Shown one piece after another: positions 23,431-32,132 of a stretch of DNA of 35,892 nucleotides. The stretch covers positions 1 to 35,892 of the forward strand of contig JAZOMX010000024.1 in NCBI GenBank assembly GCA_045654245.1, in the 5' to 3' direction. Numbering within the stretch: position 1 is the stretch's first letter; the number at the start of each line of letters is the position of its first letter. Made by a program: the position numbers and the translations under genes. The DNA comes from UBA10677 sp045654245 (GTDB lineage Bacteria > Bacillota > Clostridia > Christensenellales > Pumilibacteraceae). The notes under the pieces are model-generated. The model was not told where the DNA came from and ran no database searches. It worked only from the letters and a program-made list of their open reading frames with translations.

Positions 23431-24489
23431 ATGAATAAATATCCAAAAAATATTTTCAGCGGTTACTGGGGCTCGTGTCATTGTCAGGGCATAGCGATTG
23501 ACCAAAAGAAAGGATACGTTTACTACTCGTTTACAACTAAACTCGTAAAAAGTGACCTTAATGGTAATATTATCGGCTCGGTGGACGGACTAATCGGTCA
23601 TCTTGGTTGTATCGACTTTAACGAGGCTGACGGCAAGGTTTACGGCTCGTTAGAGTTCAAAAACGACGCAATAGGCAAAGGAATTTGGGCGAAACTAGGA
23701 ATTACCGAGAAAACGGAAGACGCGTTCTATATCGTTATTTTCGACGTCGATAAGATTGACCGTCTTGATATGAACGCCGAGAGTGACGGAGTTATGAAAG
23801 GCGTTTATTTAAGCGAGGTTGCCTCCGACTTTAACGGCGAGGGCGAGGACGGAAAAGCGCATAAATACGCTTGTAGCGGTATTGACGGAACGGCTTTTGG
23901 ACCGCTACCTATGGATAAGACGGGCAAGCAGTATTTAAGCGTTTGTTACGGTGTTTACGGCGATATCGATAGAGCCGACAACGACTATCAAGTAATGCTT
24001 TCGTACGACGCTAGCGAGTGGTGGGATAAACTAGCCCAGCCACTTAACCAGCGCGCTATGCACAAAAACGGACCGAGCAAATCCGATTACAAGAATTTTA
24101 TCTATACGGGAAATACCACTTACGGCGTGCAAAACCTCGAGTACGACGCTTTTACGGGCGATTATATAATGGCTGTTTATAACGGCAAAAAGGAAAAATT
24201 CCCTAACTTTAAGATGTATATTCTCGACGGAAAAACTTTGCCTACCGAGAAAATTCACGAGGCTACGGGCGAGAAAATCAGTACTCTTTCGCTCAAAAAA
24301 GAAGGGCTTGGCGAGGGCGAAATTTTTGGTAATAATTTCCCCTACGGCTCGACGGGAACTTACGCTTTCGGAAACGGATATTATTACTTTTCTCAAATCG
24401 GAAACGACGACGAGAAAGGTCAATACACGAACGTAGTCCTATATAAAGCAACGGGCAATCCGAAAAACCCGTTTGAAAAAGTAGAATAA
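23431..24489 (+). CDS. Predicted beta-propeller-like cytosolic protein of unknown function
   Basis: The 352-residue protein has no signal peptide or membrane segment. It starts MNKYPKNIFSGYWGSCHCQG. It has many beta-strand pairs with Asp/Gly turns (GYVYYSFTTKLVKSDLNGN, GKVYGSLEFKNDAIG, GYYYFSQIGNDDEKGQ) that suggest a propeller. Similar proteins sit next to sugar genes in gut Clostridia. The Ser-Cys-His-Cys cluster near the N-terminus could hold a metal. AAGGAG precedes the ATG, directly after the nagB terminator. It converges on rhaD. No catalytic site can be assigned with certainty; a sugar lactonase or lyase is only a possibility from the fold. Confidence 0.65.
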   Translation: MNKYPKNIFSGYWGSCHCQGIAIDQKKGYVYYSFTTKLVKSDLNGNIIGSVDGLIGHLGCIDFNEADGKVYGSLEFKNDAIGKGIWAKLGITEKTEDAFYIVIFDVDKIDRLDMNAESDGVMKGVYLSEVASDFNGEGEDGKAHKYACSGIDGTAFGPLPMDKTGKQYLSVCYGVYGDIDRADNDYQVMLSYDASEWWDKLAQPLNQRAMHKNGPSKSDYKNFIYTGNTTYGVQNLEYDAFTGDYIMAVYNGKKEKFPNFKMYILDGKTLPTEKIHEATGEKISTLSLKKEGLGEGEIFGNNFPYGSTGTYAFGNGYYYFSQIGNDDEKGQYTNVVLYKATGNPKNPFEKVE

Positions 24490-24496
24490 GAAAAGG

Positions 24497-24530
24497 AAAA
24501 AATCCGCTCTCTTTCGAGAACGGATTTTTT
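24497..24530. terminator. Bidirectional terminator between the 23431 gene and rhaD
   Basis: AAAAAATCCG (24497-24506) pairs with CGGATTTTTT (24521-24530), with an inner TCTC/GAGA pair. Confidence 0.8.
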
Positions 24531-24541
24531 ATTGCGTTTAG

Positions 24542-25408
24542 TTATTTTCTGGGGGAAAGAATACCCTCTCTTGGGGAGAGCGAGAAACGGTCAACGAGTC
24601 CCCAAATGATTTCGTCGGGGATAACGTTTACGTTGGGGTGACCGAGAGCGAGCATATATAGCCAAGCGGTTTTTTCTACCGTTTCAACCAAGCCGAACGC
24701 CTCGTCCATATCTTTACCCGTGCCGTAGATACCGTGGTTGGTCCACATAACGAGACGGAACTCTTCCATTTTCTTTGCGGTAGCCTCGCCGATTTCGTTA
24801 GTACCGCAAACCATACAAGGAAGAACGCCCACGCCGTCGGGGAAAACTACTACCGCCTCGGTGTTGGACTGCCAAAGTTTATGAGTAAAGTCGTTCTCGT
24901 CGATAGGGCAAACGGAGTTCATAGCAATCGTGTAGGTGGGGTGCGAGTGCAAAACTACTCTATGCTCGGGGTCTTTTTTAAGACGAGCGATATGGCTCAT
25001 AAGGTGAGCGGGGAGTTCGCTAGTAAATCTACCGCCGTCAGCGTAGCCCCACATTAGTTCTGCTTGGTCGCCCTCTGCGCCGGCAATTCTTATGATACCG
25101 AGGTTAGTCTCGGGGTCTTTGTCAACGTTTTTGAAGTACTTGCCCGTTCCCGTTACGATAAAGTATTTACCGATAAGTTCTTTAGCCTTAAAGCCGATAG
25201 GGATAGTTCTGATTACTTCGTTGGGGTTGATGTATTCTTCAACCTCTTCTTTTTTAAGCAAGTAACTAATGTTACCGCCGTTTCTCTCGTCCCAACCGAG
25301 GCGATACATATTTGCCGTCGTCTCTCTCATTTCCATAACGAACGGAGCGGAAGAAACGTCGCCGAAGGTCTTTTTAATTTGGTTTTTTAAGTCTTTGAAA
25401 ACTCCCAT
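24542..25408 (-). CDS. rhaD: Rhamnulose-1-phosphate aldolase
   Basis: The 288-residue class II aldolase splits L-rhamnulose 1-phosphate into dihydroxyacetone phosphate and L-lactaldehyde. Diagnostic parts are WDERNGGNISYLL, the phosphate-binding FIVTGTGKYFKN, the zinc-binding HSHPTYTIA and the third zinc ligand in MWTNHGIYGTGKDMDEAFGLVETVEK. It is the last gene of the minus-strand rhaB-rhaA-rhaD operon, 16 bp after rhaA, with AGGAG before its ATG. Length and motifs are normal. Lactaldehyde handling is not encoded in the window. Confidence 0.95.
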   Translation of the reverse strand: MGVFKDLKNQIKKTFGDVSSAPFVMEMRETTANMYRLGWDERNGGNISYLLKKEEVEEYINPNEVIRTIPIGFKAKELIGKYFIVTGTGKYFKNVDKDPETNLGIIRIAGAEGDQAELMWGYADGGRFTSELPAHLMSHIARLKKDPEHRVVLHSHPTYTIAMNSVCPIDENDFTHKLWQSNTEAVVVFPDGVGVLPCMVCGTNEIGEATAKKMEEFRLVMWTNHGIYGTGKDMDEAFGLVETVEKTAWLYMLALGHPNVNVIPDEIIWGLVDRFSLSPREGILSPRK

Positions 25409-25424
25409 TGTTTTATTCTCCTTA

Positions 25425-26663
25425 TTATCTATTGATTAAAATTTCTTTTTCGTACTTTTTAACGGTTTCGAGCCACTCGATACCCTGAACGCCCTCGCGA
25501 GAGAGGTATTCGTCCCAAACCTCGCCGAAGGGGAGAGTTTTGCACTCTTCTTGCATAGCGAGAAGTTCGGTAAATCTTGCCTCGTCTTGTAGTTCTTTTA
25601 GTTTTGCGTTGGGAAGTAGCATAGCGTTTAGGAGCGCTTTTTGCATATTTCTCATACCGATTACCCAAGCGCCTATTCTGTTTATGCTTGCGTCGAAGTA
25701 GTCGAGCGCGATATAAACTCTACCGAGCGCGTCGTTTCTAACGATTTCTTTTGCAATTTCTTTGGTTTCGTCGTCGAAAGCAACAACGTGGTCGCTATCC
25801 CATCTTACGGGGCGAGTTACGTGGAGCGCAATCTCGTCGAAGAAACAAAGGAGCGCCGAAATTTTATCCGAAACGACTTCGGTGGGGTGATAGTGTCCGT
25901 TGTCCATAAGAGGCAAAATTCCGTTCTTTGCAGCGAACACGAGGGAGAACTCTCCGCTACCCGAGGTGTAACTCTCTACGCCGATACCGAAAACTTTGGA
26001 CTCAACGCAAGGTTTAACGAGGTTTTTGTCGTAAGGAACGGATAAGATTTGCTCGAGCGAATCCTTATAGCGCATACGAGGTCCAAGACGGTCTGCCGGG
26101 ATATCCTTAAAGCCGTCGCCCGTCCAAATATTCATAACGCAAGGAACGCCCGTTTGCTCGGCAAAGTACTGCGAAATCTCTACGCAACGCTTACCGTGTT
26201 CAATCCAAAACTTTCTTACCGTTTCGTCGGGGCTAGAAAGAGTTAGTCCGTCTTTTACCATAGGGTGCGAGAAATAGGTGGGGTTAAAGTCGATACCGCA
26301 ACCTAATTTTTTAGCAAAGTCCACCCAAGGCTTGAAGTGTTCGGGCTTAATGGCGTCACGGTCGGCGCGGTTATCGTCGTTCATTACGGCGTAACTTGCG
26401 TGCACGTTAATTTTTTTCTTGCCCGGAACTAGCGAAAGCGCAAGTTCCATATCCGCCATAAGTTCGTCAACCGTTCTCGCTCTTCCGGGGTAATTACCCG
26501 TCGTTTGAATACCGCCCGAAAGAGAACCCGTACTGTCGAAACCGAGAACGTCGTCGCCTTGCCAGCAGTGAACGGATACGGGGATTTTTGCTACGGCGTC
26601 AAGCGCTTTTTCAACGTCAACGCCGAAAGATGCGTATTTTGCTTTTGCGTCTATAAAACTCAT
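25425..26663 (-). CDS. rhaA: L-rhamnose isomerase
   Basis: The 412-residue enzyme converts L-rhamnose to L-rhamnulose in the cytosol with two divalent metal ions. It shows VHCWQGDDVLGFD near the N-terminus, INVHASYAVMND, GIDFNPTYFSHPMVKDG, VCMNIWTGDG-like CVMNIWTGDGFKD, and the metal-ligand segment LMDNGHYHPTEVVSDKIS, then HVTRPVRWDSDHVV. Length matches the family. It lies between rhaB (12 bp gap) and rhaD. AGGAG precedes the ATG. The complete motif set leaves little doubt. Confidence 0.95.
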   Translation of the reverse strand: MSFIDAKAKYASFGVDVEKALDAVAKIPVSVHCWQGDDVLGFDSTGSLSGGIQTTGNYPGRARTVDELMADMELALSLVPGKKKINVHASYAVMNDDNRADRDAIKPEHFKPWVDFAKKLGCGIDFNPTYFSHPMVKDGLTLSSPDETVRKFWIEHGKRCVEISQYFAEQTGVPCVMNIWTGDGFKDIPADRLGPRMRYKDSLEQILSVPYDKNLVKPCVESKVFGIGVESYTSGSGEFSLVFAAKNGILPLMDNGHYHPTEVVSDKISALLCFFDEIALHVTRPVRWDSDHVVAFDDETKEIAKEIVRNDALGRVYIALDYFDASINRIGAWVIGMRNMQKALLNAMLLPNAKLKELQDEARFTELLAMQEECKTLPFGEVWDEYLSREGVQGIEWLETVKKYEKEILINR

Positions 26664-26675
26664 TTTATATTCTCC

Positions 26676-28148
26676 TTATTTTTTGCCCGTTACGGCAATA
26701 TATTTTTCTAATTTCTTTGTCCAAAGTTCGCTATCGGTAGGATTTACCGAATAAATGTCGGGGGAGAGTTTAATCATTTCTCTTGCCTCGGTAATAGAGG
26801 AAAGTTTGCCGAGCGCTATGAACTGAACGGCGATATTTCCCGTTGCCGTCGCCTCAATCGGTCCGCAAATTACTTGTTTTCCAATTGCCGACGAGGTCAT
26901 TTCGGAAAGAAGTCTTGCTTGTATTCCTCCGCCTACTATGTGTAGAACCTCGAATTTTTTGCCCGTCGTGTCCTCTAAATCGCGAATAGTAACTGCGTAT
27001 TTAAGAGCGAGGCTTTCGTAAATACAGCGTAGTTTTTGCTCGTCCGAAAGTCCGCTCGTCTGTCCCGTTTTAGCGAAGTATTCGTCCATACGGGAGAGCA
27101 TATCTCCAGGAAGTTCAAACAATGCGTCGTCAACGTCGATATAGCAGTCGGGCGAGGGCGTGTTTTTTGCCGATTGTTCCATATCGCCAAACGAAACTTT
27201 CTTTCCTTGTTCGGCGTAGTGCGCTCTCGTTTGCTGTAAAATCCACAAGCCCATAATGTTTTTAAGGAAACGGATAGTTTTACCATAACCAACCTCGTTG
27301 GTAAGGTTAGCAGTCTCGGCAATCTTGCTCGTTATAGGAGCGGTAAGTTCGGTGCCGAGGAGCGACCAAGTACCGCTAGAGATATAAGCAAACGAATTAA
27401 CGGTGGTGGGAACTGATGCTACCGCGCTCGCCGTATCGTGAGTGCATACCGCAACTACGGGTACGCCCCAAAGAGCGAGTTCGCTAGCAAGCGAGGGTTT
27501 AACTTCGCCGTAACTTTCGCCCGGCTCGATAATCGGCGCGAATAGGTCGGGACTTATTCCTAGACGAGCAAGCATTTCCCCGTCAATCTCGCCTTTTTTA
27601 GCGTTAAGAAGATTAGTGGTGGAAAGGTTAGTGCGCTCAAGTCTCATTTTTCCCGTAAGCATATACGCGATAAGGTCGGGCATAAGCAAGATTTTGTCAG
27701 TTTTTTGGAGCAACTCACGCTCGTTATTTGCCATATAGAAAAGTTGATAGAGCGTATTAAAGCGCATAAATTGTATGCCGGCAGTCTCGTAAATTTCGCT
27801 TCTCGACATTATTTCCCACGCTTTTTCTGCAACGCCCTCCGTTCTTTCGTCACGGTAGTGAACGGGAGCGCGCAAAAGTTCTCCGCCCTTTCCAATAAGA
27901 CCGAAGTCAACGCCCCAAGTGTCGATACCGATTGACAAAATTTTATATTTGTCAGAGCCCTTTTTCAATCCTTCTTTAATGTTGGAAAATAGGTGTTCAA
28001 AATCCCAGTATAGCGTTCCGTTTTCTCTTACGCCTCCGTTTGGGAAACGGTGCAATTCTTCGTAGCAAATCCGTCCGTCCTCGATTTTTCCTGCCATTAC
28101 TCTTCCGCTAGACGCGCCAAGGTCAACGGCTAATACTCTTTCTTCCAT
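26676..28148 (-). CDS. rhaB: Rhamnulokinase
   Basis: The 490-residue FGGY-family kinase phosphorylates L-rhamnulose at O1 with ATP. It begins MEERVLAVDLGASSGRVMAG (first phosphate loop) and contains SIGIDTWGVDFGL (catalytic Asp), NLSTTNLLNAKKG and VAVCTHDTASAVASVP. ISSGTWSLLGTEL and the adenosine-contact HIVGGGIQARLLSEM follow. I chose ATG 28148, since it has GAGG upstream and the family N-terminus starts there; the frame is open 10 codons further. It is the first gene of the rha operon, with a clear minus-strand promoter (28182-28177). Confidence 0.95.
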   Translation of the reverse strand: MEERVLAVDLGASSGRVMAGKIEDGRICYEELHRFPNGGVRENGTLYWDFEHLFSNIKEGLKKGSDKYKILSIGIDTWGVDFGLIGKGGELLRAPVHYRDERTEGVAEKAWEIMSRSEIYETAGIQFMRFNTLYQLFYMANNERELLQKTDKILLMPDLIAYMLTGKMRLERTNLSTTNLLNAKKGEIDGEMLARLGISPDLFAPIIEPGESYGEVKPSLASELALWGVPVVAVCTHDTASAVASVPTTVNSFAYISSGTWSLLGTELTAPITSKIAETANLTNEVGYGKTIRFLKNIMGLWILQQTRAHYAEQGKKVSFGDMEQSAKNTPSPDCYIDVDDALFELPGDMLSRMDEYFAKTGQTSGLSDEQKLRCIYESLALKYAVTIRDLEDTTGKKFEVLHIVGGGIQARLLSEMTSSAIGKQVICGPIEATATGNIAVQFIALGKLSSITEAREMIKLSPDIYSVNPTDSELWTKKLEKYIAVTGKK

Positions 28149-28176
28149 ACTCAACCTCGAAAATTGTAGTAAAAAC

Positions 28177-28275
28177 ATTATACTATATTATCGTAATTTT
28201 GTAAACGATTGATTGAAATATTGACATATTTTTTTGTTTATGATAAAATACAATCAAAATCAATCAAAAATAATC
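28177..28275. promoter_or_regulatory. Divergent rhaB / DeoR-type regulator promoter region with repeated operators
   Basis: The rhaB promoter on the minus strand is TTTACA (28205-28200), 17 bp, TATAAT (28182-28177). The plus-strand promoter for the regulator is TTGACA (28221-28226), 17 bp, TAAAAT (28244-28249). Between and after them are copies of an ATTGA/TCAAT motif. CGATTGATTG (28206-28215) lies against both -35 boxes. CAATCAAAATCAATCAAAAA (28251-28270) lies after the second -10, followed by AATCGG. These are good DeoR-type operator candidates, placed to repress both directions. TTGTAAACGATTGAT (28199-28213) also resembles a cre site with one or two mismatches. Confidence 0.65.
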
Positions 28276-28286
28276 GGAGAAAAGTA

Positions 28287-29036
28287 ATGATACCCGTAGA
28301 AAGGCAAGAGAAAATACTTGAACTTCTCAAAGAGAGAAAGAGCGCGAGCGTAAAGAAAATAGCGAAGTATTGTAATTCGAGCGAGGCGACGGTAAGGCGA
28401 GACCTAATCGAAATGGAAAAACTGATGTTACTTCGTAGAACGAGGGGCGGAGCGCTTTTCTTCGAGAGCAGTAACGACGAAACCTCGGTTGCCGTGCGTA
28501 TGACGGAAAACAAGGATAAAAAGGAAAAAATCGCTATGCTCGCTATGAGAATACTAGGCGATAGCAAAACGCTGTTTTTCGATTCGTCGTCCACTGTAAG
28601 CGTGTTGGGAAAGGCTTTTTCGTTTTCGTATAGGACGATAATTACGACGGGGCTTAATTGTGCGCTAATTTTGGCGGAGAAAGAGAATTTAAATGTTATA
28701 ATCCCCGGTGGCAACGTCTCGTACGACTCGAACACTATGGTTGGTTCGCTAACGCTTAAACAACTTCTCGAGTTTAACCCCGATTGCGCCGTGTTTTCGT
28801 GCGGTGGAATAAGCGGTAACCTCGTTACTGAGGCGACTTTTGAGCAGAGTGAACTAAAAAAACTTGCGTTTTCTAAGGCAAAAACGAGAGTTTTGCTTTG
28901 CGACAGCAGTAAAATGGGCAAGAAATTACCTTTTTCGTTTACCCGTTTAGACGATTTCGACTACCTCGTAACCGATTGTGCACCCCCTGAGGAAATATCT
29001 GCGCTCGTCGAAAAAGTAAAGATTATATGGAAGTGA
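28287..29036 (+). CDS. DeoR-family repressor, probable regulator of rhamnose genes
   Basis: The 249-residue protein starts MIPVERQEKILELLKERKSASV. It has the DeoR-type winged helix KKIAKYCNSSEATVRRDLIEMEKLMLLRRTRGGAL (HTH around 19-55), a ribose-5-phosphate isomerase-like sensor domain (TLFFDSSSTVSVLGKAF, VIIPGGNVSYDSNTMVGSL) and the end LLCDSSKMGKKLPFSFTRLDDFDYLVTD. DeoR proteins respond to phosphorylated sugars, so rhamnulose 1-phosphate is the natural candidate. ATG 28287 is chosen because GGAGA (28276-28280) precedes it and the family N-terminus begins there. It is divergent from rhaB with operator-like repeats between, and is followed after 4 bp by trmO. Confidence 0.9.
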   Translation: MIPVERQEKILELLKERKSASVKKIAKYCNSSEATVRRDLIEMEKLMLLRRTRGGALFFESSNDETSVAVRMTENKDKKEKIAMLAMRILGDSKTLFFDSSSTVSVLGKAFSFSYRTIITTGLNCALILAEKENLNVIIPGGNVSYDSNTMVGSLTLKQLLEFNPDCAVFSCGGISGNLVTEATFEQSELKKLAFSKAKTRVLLCDSSKMGKKLPFSFTRLDDFDYLVTDCAPPEEISALVEKVKIIWK

Positions 29037-29040
29037 GATT

Positions 29041-29721
29041 ATGCAAGAGATAAAAATAAAACCGATTGCTTATATTCGTAGCGATTTTAAGGAAAAGTTT
29101 GGTATTCCTCGTCAAAGCGGACGAGTGCCGTCGCTTAAAGGCGAAATAGTTTTTTTGCCCGAGTATCGCACACCCGACGCTATTAGAGGAATAGAGCAGT
29201 TTTCTCACCTTTGGCTAATCTTCGATTTTTCGCTTGCGCACCGAGATGAGTTTTGTCCCACCGTTAGACCGCCGAGAAAGGGCGGAAACGAGAAAGTGGG
29301 AGTGTTCGCCTCTCGCTCGCCCTTTAGACCTAATCCGTTAGGGCTATCGTCGGTTAAGTTAGAGAGAATAGAAAAGCGAGAAAACGAGGGTTGCGTACTC
29401 GTCGTTTCGGGGCTTGACCTTTTAGACGGCACGCCTATTTTCGATATTAAACCGTACTTGCCGAGCGCCGACTTGCATAGCGACTCCGTGGGAGGATACG
29501 CCGACGAGTTCGCCTCGTATCGCCTAGAGGTTGATTTTCCAAAGGCGTTACTCGACCTAGTTGACGAGGATAAGAGAGAGGCTTTGCTCGGCTGTTTAGC
29601 CGAAGACCCTCGTCCCGCCTATCACGAAGAGGGCAGAGAGTACGGTATGACTTTCGCAGGTTGCGAGTTACGATTTAGCGTGCGAGGTCAAGTATTAACC
29701 GTTTTGTCACTTAAAAAGTAA
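29041..29721 (+). CDS. trmO: tRNA (t6A37) N6-methyltransferase, TsaA/TrmO-like
   Basis: The 226-residue protein contains the TsaA domain (about 3-145): IKPIAYIRSDFKEKFGIPRQSGRV and GIEQFSHLWLIFDFSL, then the S-adenosylmethionine loop VGVFASRSPFRPNPLGLSSVKLERI and DLLDGTPIFDIKPYLPSAD. The C-terminal part (ALLDLVDEDKREALLGCLAEDPRPAY) is the small second domain of full-length TrmO. It methylates N6-threonylcarbamoyladenosine at position 37 of tRNA-Thr. It starts 4 bp after the DeoR-type gene and should be cotranscribed with it, an unusual partner for a sugar repressor and probably just chance placement. Confidence 0.9.
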   Translation: MQEIKIKPIAYIRSDFKEKFGIPRQSGRVPSLKGEIVFLPEYRTPDAIRGIEQFSHLWLIFDFSLAHRDEFCPTVRPPRKGGNEKVGVFASRSPFRPNPLGLSSVKLERIEKRENEGCVLVVSGLDLLDGTPIFDIKPYLPSADLHSDSVGGYADEFASYRLEVDFPKALLDLVDEDKREALLGCLAEDPRPAYHEEGREYGMTFAGCELRFSVRGQVLTVLSLKK

Positions 29722-29760
29722 AATGTATCGTGATTTTGCGTACAAAACGCCCTAAAAATA

Positions 29761-29788
29761 TTGACAAATTTTTAATTTGTGCTAAAAT
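29761..29788 (+). promoter_or_regulatory. Promoter of the Cys-rich membrane protein gene
   Basis: TTGACA (29761-29766), 16 bp and TAAAAT (29783-29788), followed by AAAGGAG before ATG 29820. Confidence 0.65.
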
Positions 29789-29819
29789 TTAATCGTAATA
29801 AAATAAAAGGAGAAAGGGT

Positions 29820-30491
29820 ATGGAAACTTTATTGATTATTTTGGTAGTTCTCGCCGGACTTCTAACTCTTACTGCTATCGGTCTTTTCGCTCTTGAGATT
29901 AAGAACGCGATTGACGAGAGAAAGAGTTGGGAGTGCGATTGCTGTTGCGATTGCGACGACGAGAAATGCGAGTGCGAGTGTGAGTGCGAGTGCGACGAAA
30001 AGTGCGAGTGCGAGGCTGAAGAGCCTAAAAAGGAAACGGCGGTTGCCCTCGATAGCGAAAACGCAGTTACTTTCGAGTCCACTGCAAAACTAACGCTTGA
30101 AGAAAAATACGCAACGCTCGACGAGAAGAGCAAGGCGTATTACGACGAGATTATTGCCTACGCAGAGAGCAAAGAGGGCGTTAGATGCTTTAAGAACGCT
30201 CGTTACGTTGAGTACAAGAGCGGTAAAAACCGTCTCGTTCGTCTTAACGTTAAGCGTGGTATCGTAATCGGCGAATTTATTTTGCCTAATAACGACTTTA
30301 AGAACTTCGTAAGCGGAAACAAACTTTCGATTAAACTCCCCACCACCGTTATTAAGGTTACGAGTGACCTTATGATGCAGGCGGTAAAGGAAAGCATTGA
30401 CGTAGCGTATAAAGTAATCCTCGACGAGAAAGAGCAGAAAAGACTTGCTAACCTCGAAAAGAGAAGACTTGCTAGACAAAACAAAGACTAA
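29820..30491 (+). CDS. Membrane-anchored protein with a Cys-Glu/Asp repeat
   Basis: The 223-residue protein has one N-terminal membrane helix (about 4-26) and then a very unusual stretch at residues 39-64 with 12 cysteines in 26 positions. It is mostly alternating Cys-Glu and Cys-Asp (CDCCCDCDDEKC, then CECECECEC). The DNA here is a GAGTGC hexanucleotide repeat, so it may vary in length. The remaining 130 residues form a conserved-looking soluble domain (EKYATLDEKSKAYYDEIIAYA, NRLVRLNVKRGIVIGEFILPNNDFKNFV, IKLPTTVIKVTSDLMMQAVKESIDVAYKVI), as found in other Clostridia proteins of unknown role. The acidic Cys repeat looks like a metal (zinc or iron) binding tail. Which side of the membrane it lies on cannot be fixed. 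The gene stands alone with its own promoter and terminator. Confidence 0.75.
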   Translation: METLLIILVVLAGLLTLTAIGLFALEIKNAIDERKSWECDCCCDCDDEKCECECECECDEKCECEAEEPKKETAVALDSENAVTFESTAKLTLEEKYATLDEKSKAYYDEIIAYAESKEGVRCFKNARYVEYKSGKNRLVRLNVKRGIVIGEFILPNNDFKNFVSGNKLSIKLPTTVIKVTSDLMMQAVKESIDVAYKVILDEKEQKRLANLEKRRLARQNKD

Positions 30492-30511
30492 TTGAACGCG
30501 AAAAACAATCA

Positions 30512-30557
30512 AAAAAACCCGTTATACCTCGCGAAAGCGAAATATAGCGGGTTTTTT
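30512..30557. terminator. Bidirectional terminator between the Cys-rich gene and the symporter gene
   Basis: AAAAAACCCG (30512-30521) pairs with CGGGTTTTTT (30548-30557), and TATA/TATA lengthens the stem. The central GCGAAAGC adds a small inner hairpin. Confidence 0.75.
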
Positions 30558-30602
30558 ATTACTTAATAATTACACTATTGTAAGGGTTAAGTATGCTTTC
30601 TT

Positions 30603-32108
30603 TTATTCTTTTTTGTTTTCGTTATCGAGCGAGACGGTTGCGATATCTTCGCCGAGTTCGTTGTCTTGGGGTTGCTCTACGCTCTCGCTTTTGCTTTCCT
30701 GATTTGCTTTTGCTCTACGCTCGTTAAGTTCCGCCGTCATAATCGCAACTTTTTTCTTGTTAAGGTTATAGATAAACGCAATCGAAACGAACATAACTAC
30801 GGCGCTAAAGGTATATAGCCCTGCAACTAGCCACTTCATATTTTGAGCAACCTCAAAAGTTTGGTTTCCTTCGTTTGCGCCTACATAACCAAGCGCGCTC
30901 ATAAGAATAACTACGAGCGAGGGGCCAAGACCTTGCGCAAGTTTTCTAAAGAAGGAGTGGAGCGAATAAACCGTACCCTCTTCTTTAGTTCCGTTTTTCC
31001 ACTCGTTGTAGTCGATAGCATCCGCCATAAGCGCCCAACTTACGCAGGTATAAAAGCCAAGGCCTAAACCGAAGAACGCTTGAGCAACGATATATCCGAG
31101 AAGACCTGCCGTTTTTGCGCCTAGAGGTAAAAAGAGTAGTAAAGCGCCGAAAACGCTTACCGCAGAGCCGACTGCGCACGCCTCTTTTTTGCCCCACTTA
31201 TCAACGATTTTCTTGATAAAGGGCATAAATATAAACATAGGCAAGTAACTGATTAGCATAATTACGCCTGAAATTCGAGCGTTCTTAAAATACGACTGGA
31301 AGAGCACGGTGGTAGCGGCGGTAGAGCCTTGCATACCGATAAACATAGCCATAGCGGCAAGCGTTGCGCCAACGGCAGCGGGGTTCTTGATAAAGTTAGC
31401 CATTGCCTTAAAGACGTTAAACTTTTCTTTCTTTTCGCTAATCTGAACCGAACTTTCCTCAACTCGAATAGTCGTCGTTTTAAGCATATAAATAAAGCAA
31501 AGAAGACCGACTAGTCCCATTACGATAGCAACGATAAATACCGTTTCGCCCTTAAGGTTGTCGTTTTTGTCGTAGCAAATAATAGGAAGAAGAACCATAG
31601 GTATAATGTTACCTATCATAGAACCGATAGAACGCCAAGTAGAAAGTTGACCTCTTTCAGCGCCGTCGTAAGTAATAACGCTCATCATAGAGCCGTACGG
31701 CACGTTTGCAATCGTGTAGAAAGCGTCCCAAAGAATATAGCCAAGTACGAACATAGTTCCCTTTAGTCCTATCGCTGCGTTGGGGATAGGCAAGAAAAAG
31801 AACAATCCCGAGAACACGAGACCTATCGCGCCTATAAATATATAGGTTTTGAATTTGCCGTGTCTATACTTGCGCTTGTCCATATCAAACAACGAGCCGA
31901 GTAGGGGGTCGTTGATTGCGTCCCAAACCTGAACGACTAGAAGTAGGGTTGCGTAAAGCGTTTCGCCAAGAGCCATAAATTGCGTCCAAAAGATGACCAT
32001 AATCGAACTTTTGAGCGCAAAACTCATATTACAACCAAGGTCACCTGCCGCATAAGAGAGTTTGTCTCTCATACCGAAAGGACGAGTTTTCTTTGCGGTA
32101 TTATCCAT
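30603..32108 (-). CDS. GPH-family sugar:cation symporter (MelB-like)
   Basis: The 501-residue membrane transporter is of the glycoside-pentoside-hexuronide group in the MFS fold, with about 12 hydrophobic helices. Family hallmarks are KLSYAAGDLGCNMSFA in the first helix region, VQVWDAINDPLLGSLFDMDKRKYRHGKFK (WDAINDP with the loop acids and RHGKFK), and NVPYGSMMSVITYDGAERGQLSTWR. The C-terminal tail (about 50 residues) is hydrophilic and acidic. I chose ATG 32108 because GGAGG is directly upstream; the frame is open 11 codons further. It is divergent from the GH2 gene, so it probably imports the beta-galactoside or similar glycoside that GH2 splits. A minus-strand promoter at 32355-32327 leaves a leader of about 210 nt. 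Confidence 0.9.
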   Translation of the reverse strand: MDNTAKKTRPFGMRDKLSYAAGDLGCNMSFALKSSIMVIFWTQFMALGETLYATLLLVVQVWDAINDPLLGSLFDMDKRKYRHGKFKTYIFIGAIGLVFSGLFFFLPIPNAAIGLKGTMFVLGYILWDAFYTIANVPYGSMMSVITYDGAERGQLSTWRSIGSMIGNIIPMVLLPIICYDKNDNLKGETVFIVAIVMGLVGLLCFIYMLKTTTIRVEESSVQISEKKEKFNVFKAMANFIKNPAAVGATLAAMAMFIGMQGSTAATTVLFQSYFKNARISGVIMLISYLPMFIFMPFIKKIVDKWGKKEACAVGSAVSVFGALLLFLPLGAKTAGLLGYIVAQAFFGLGLGFYTCVSWALMADAIDYNEWKNGTKEEGTVYSLHSFFRKLAQGLGPSLVVILMSALGYVGANEGNQTFEVAQNMKWLVAGLYTFSAVVMFVSIAFIYNLNKKKVAIMTAELNERRAKANQESKSESVEQPQDNELGEDIATVSLDNENKKE

Positions 32109-32132
32109 ATTTTCCTCCGATAAATAATGGCT

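Noticed and set aside
29893..30093. Arg/Ser-rich ORF inside the Cys-rich gene in another frame
   Set aside because: It is a shadow of the GAGTGC repeat in another frame, with no RBS.
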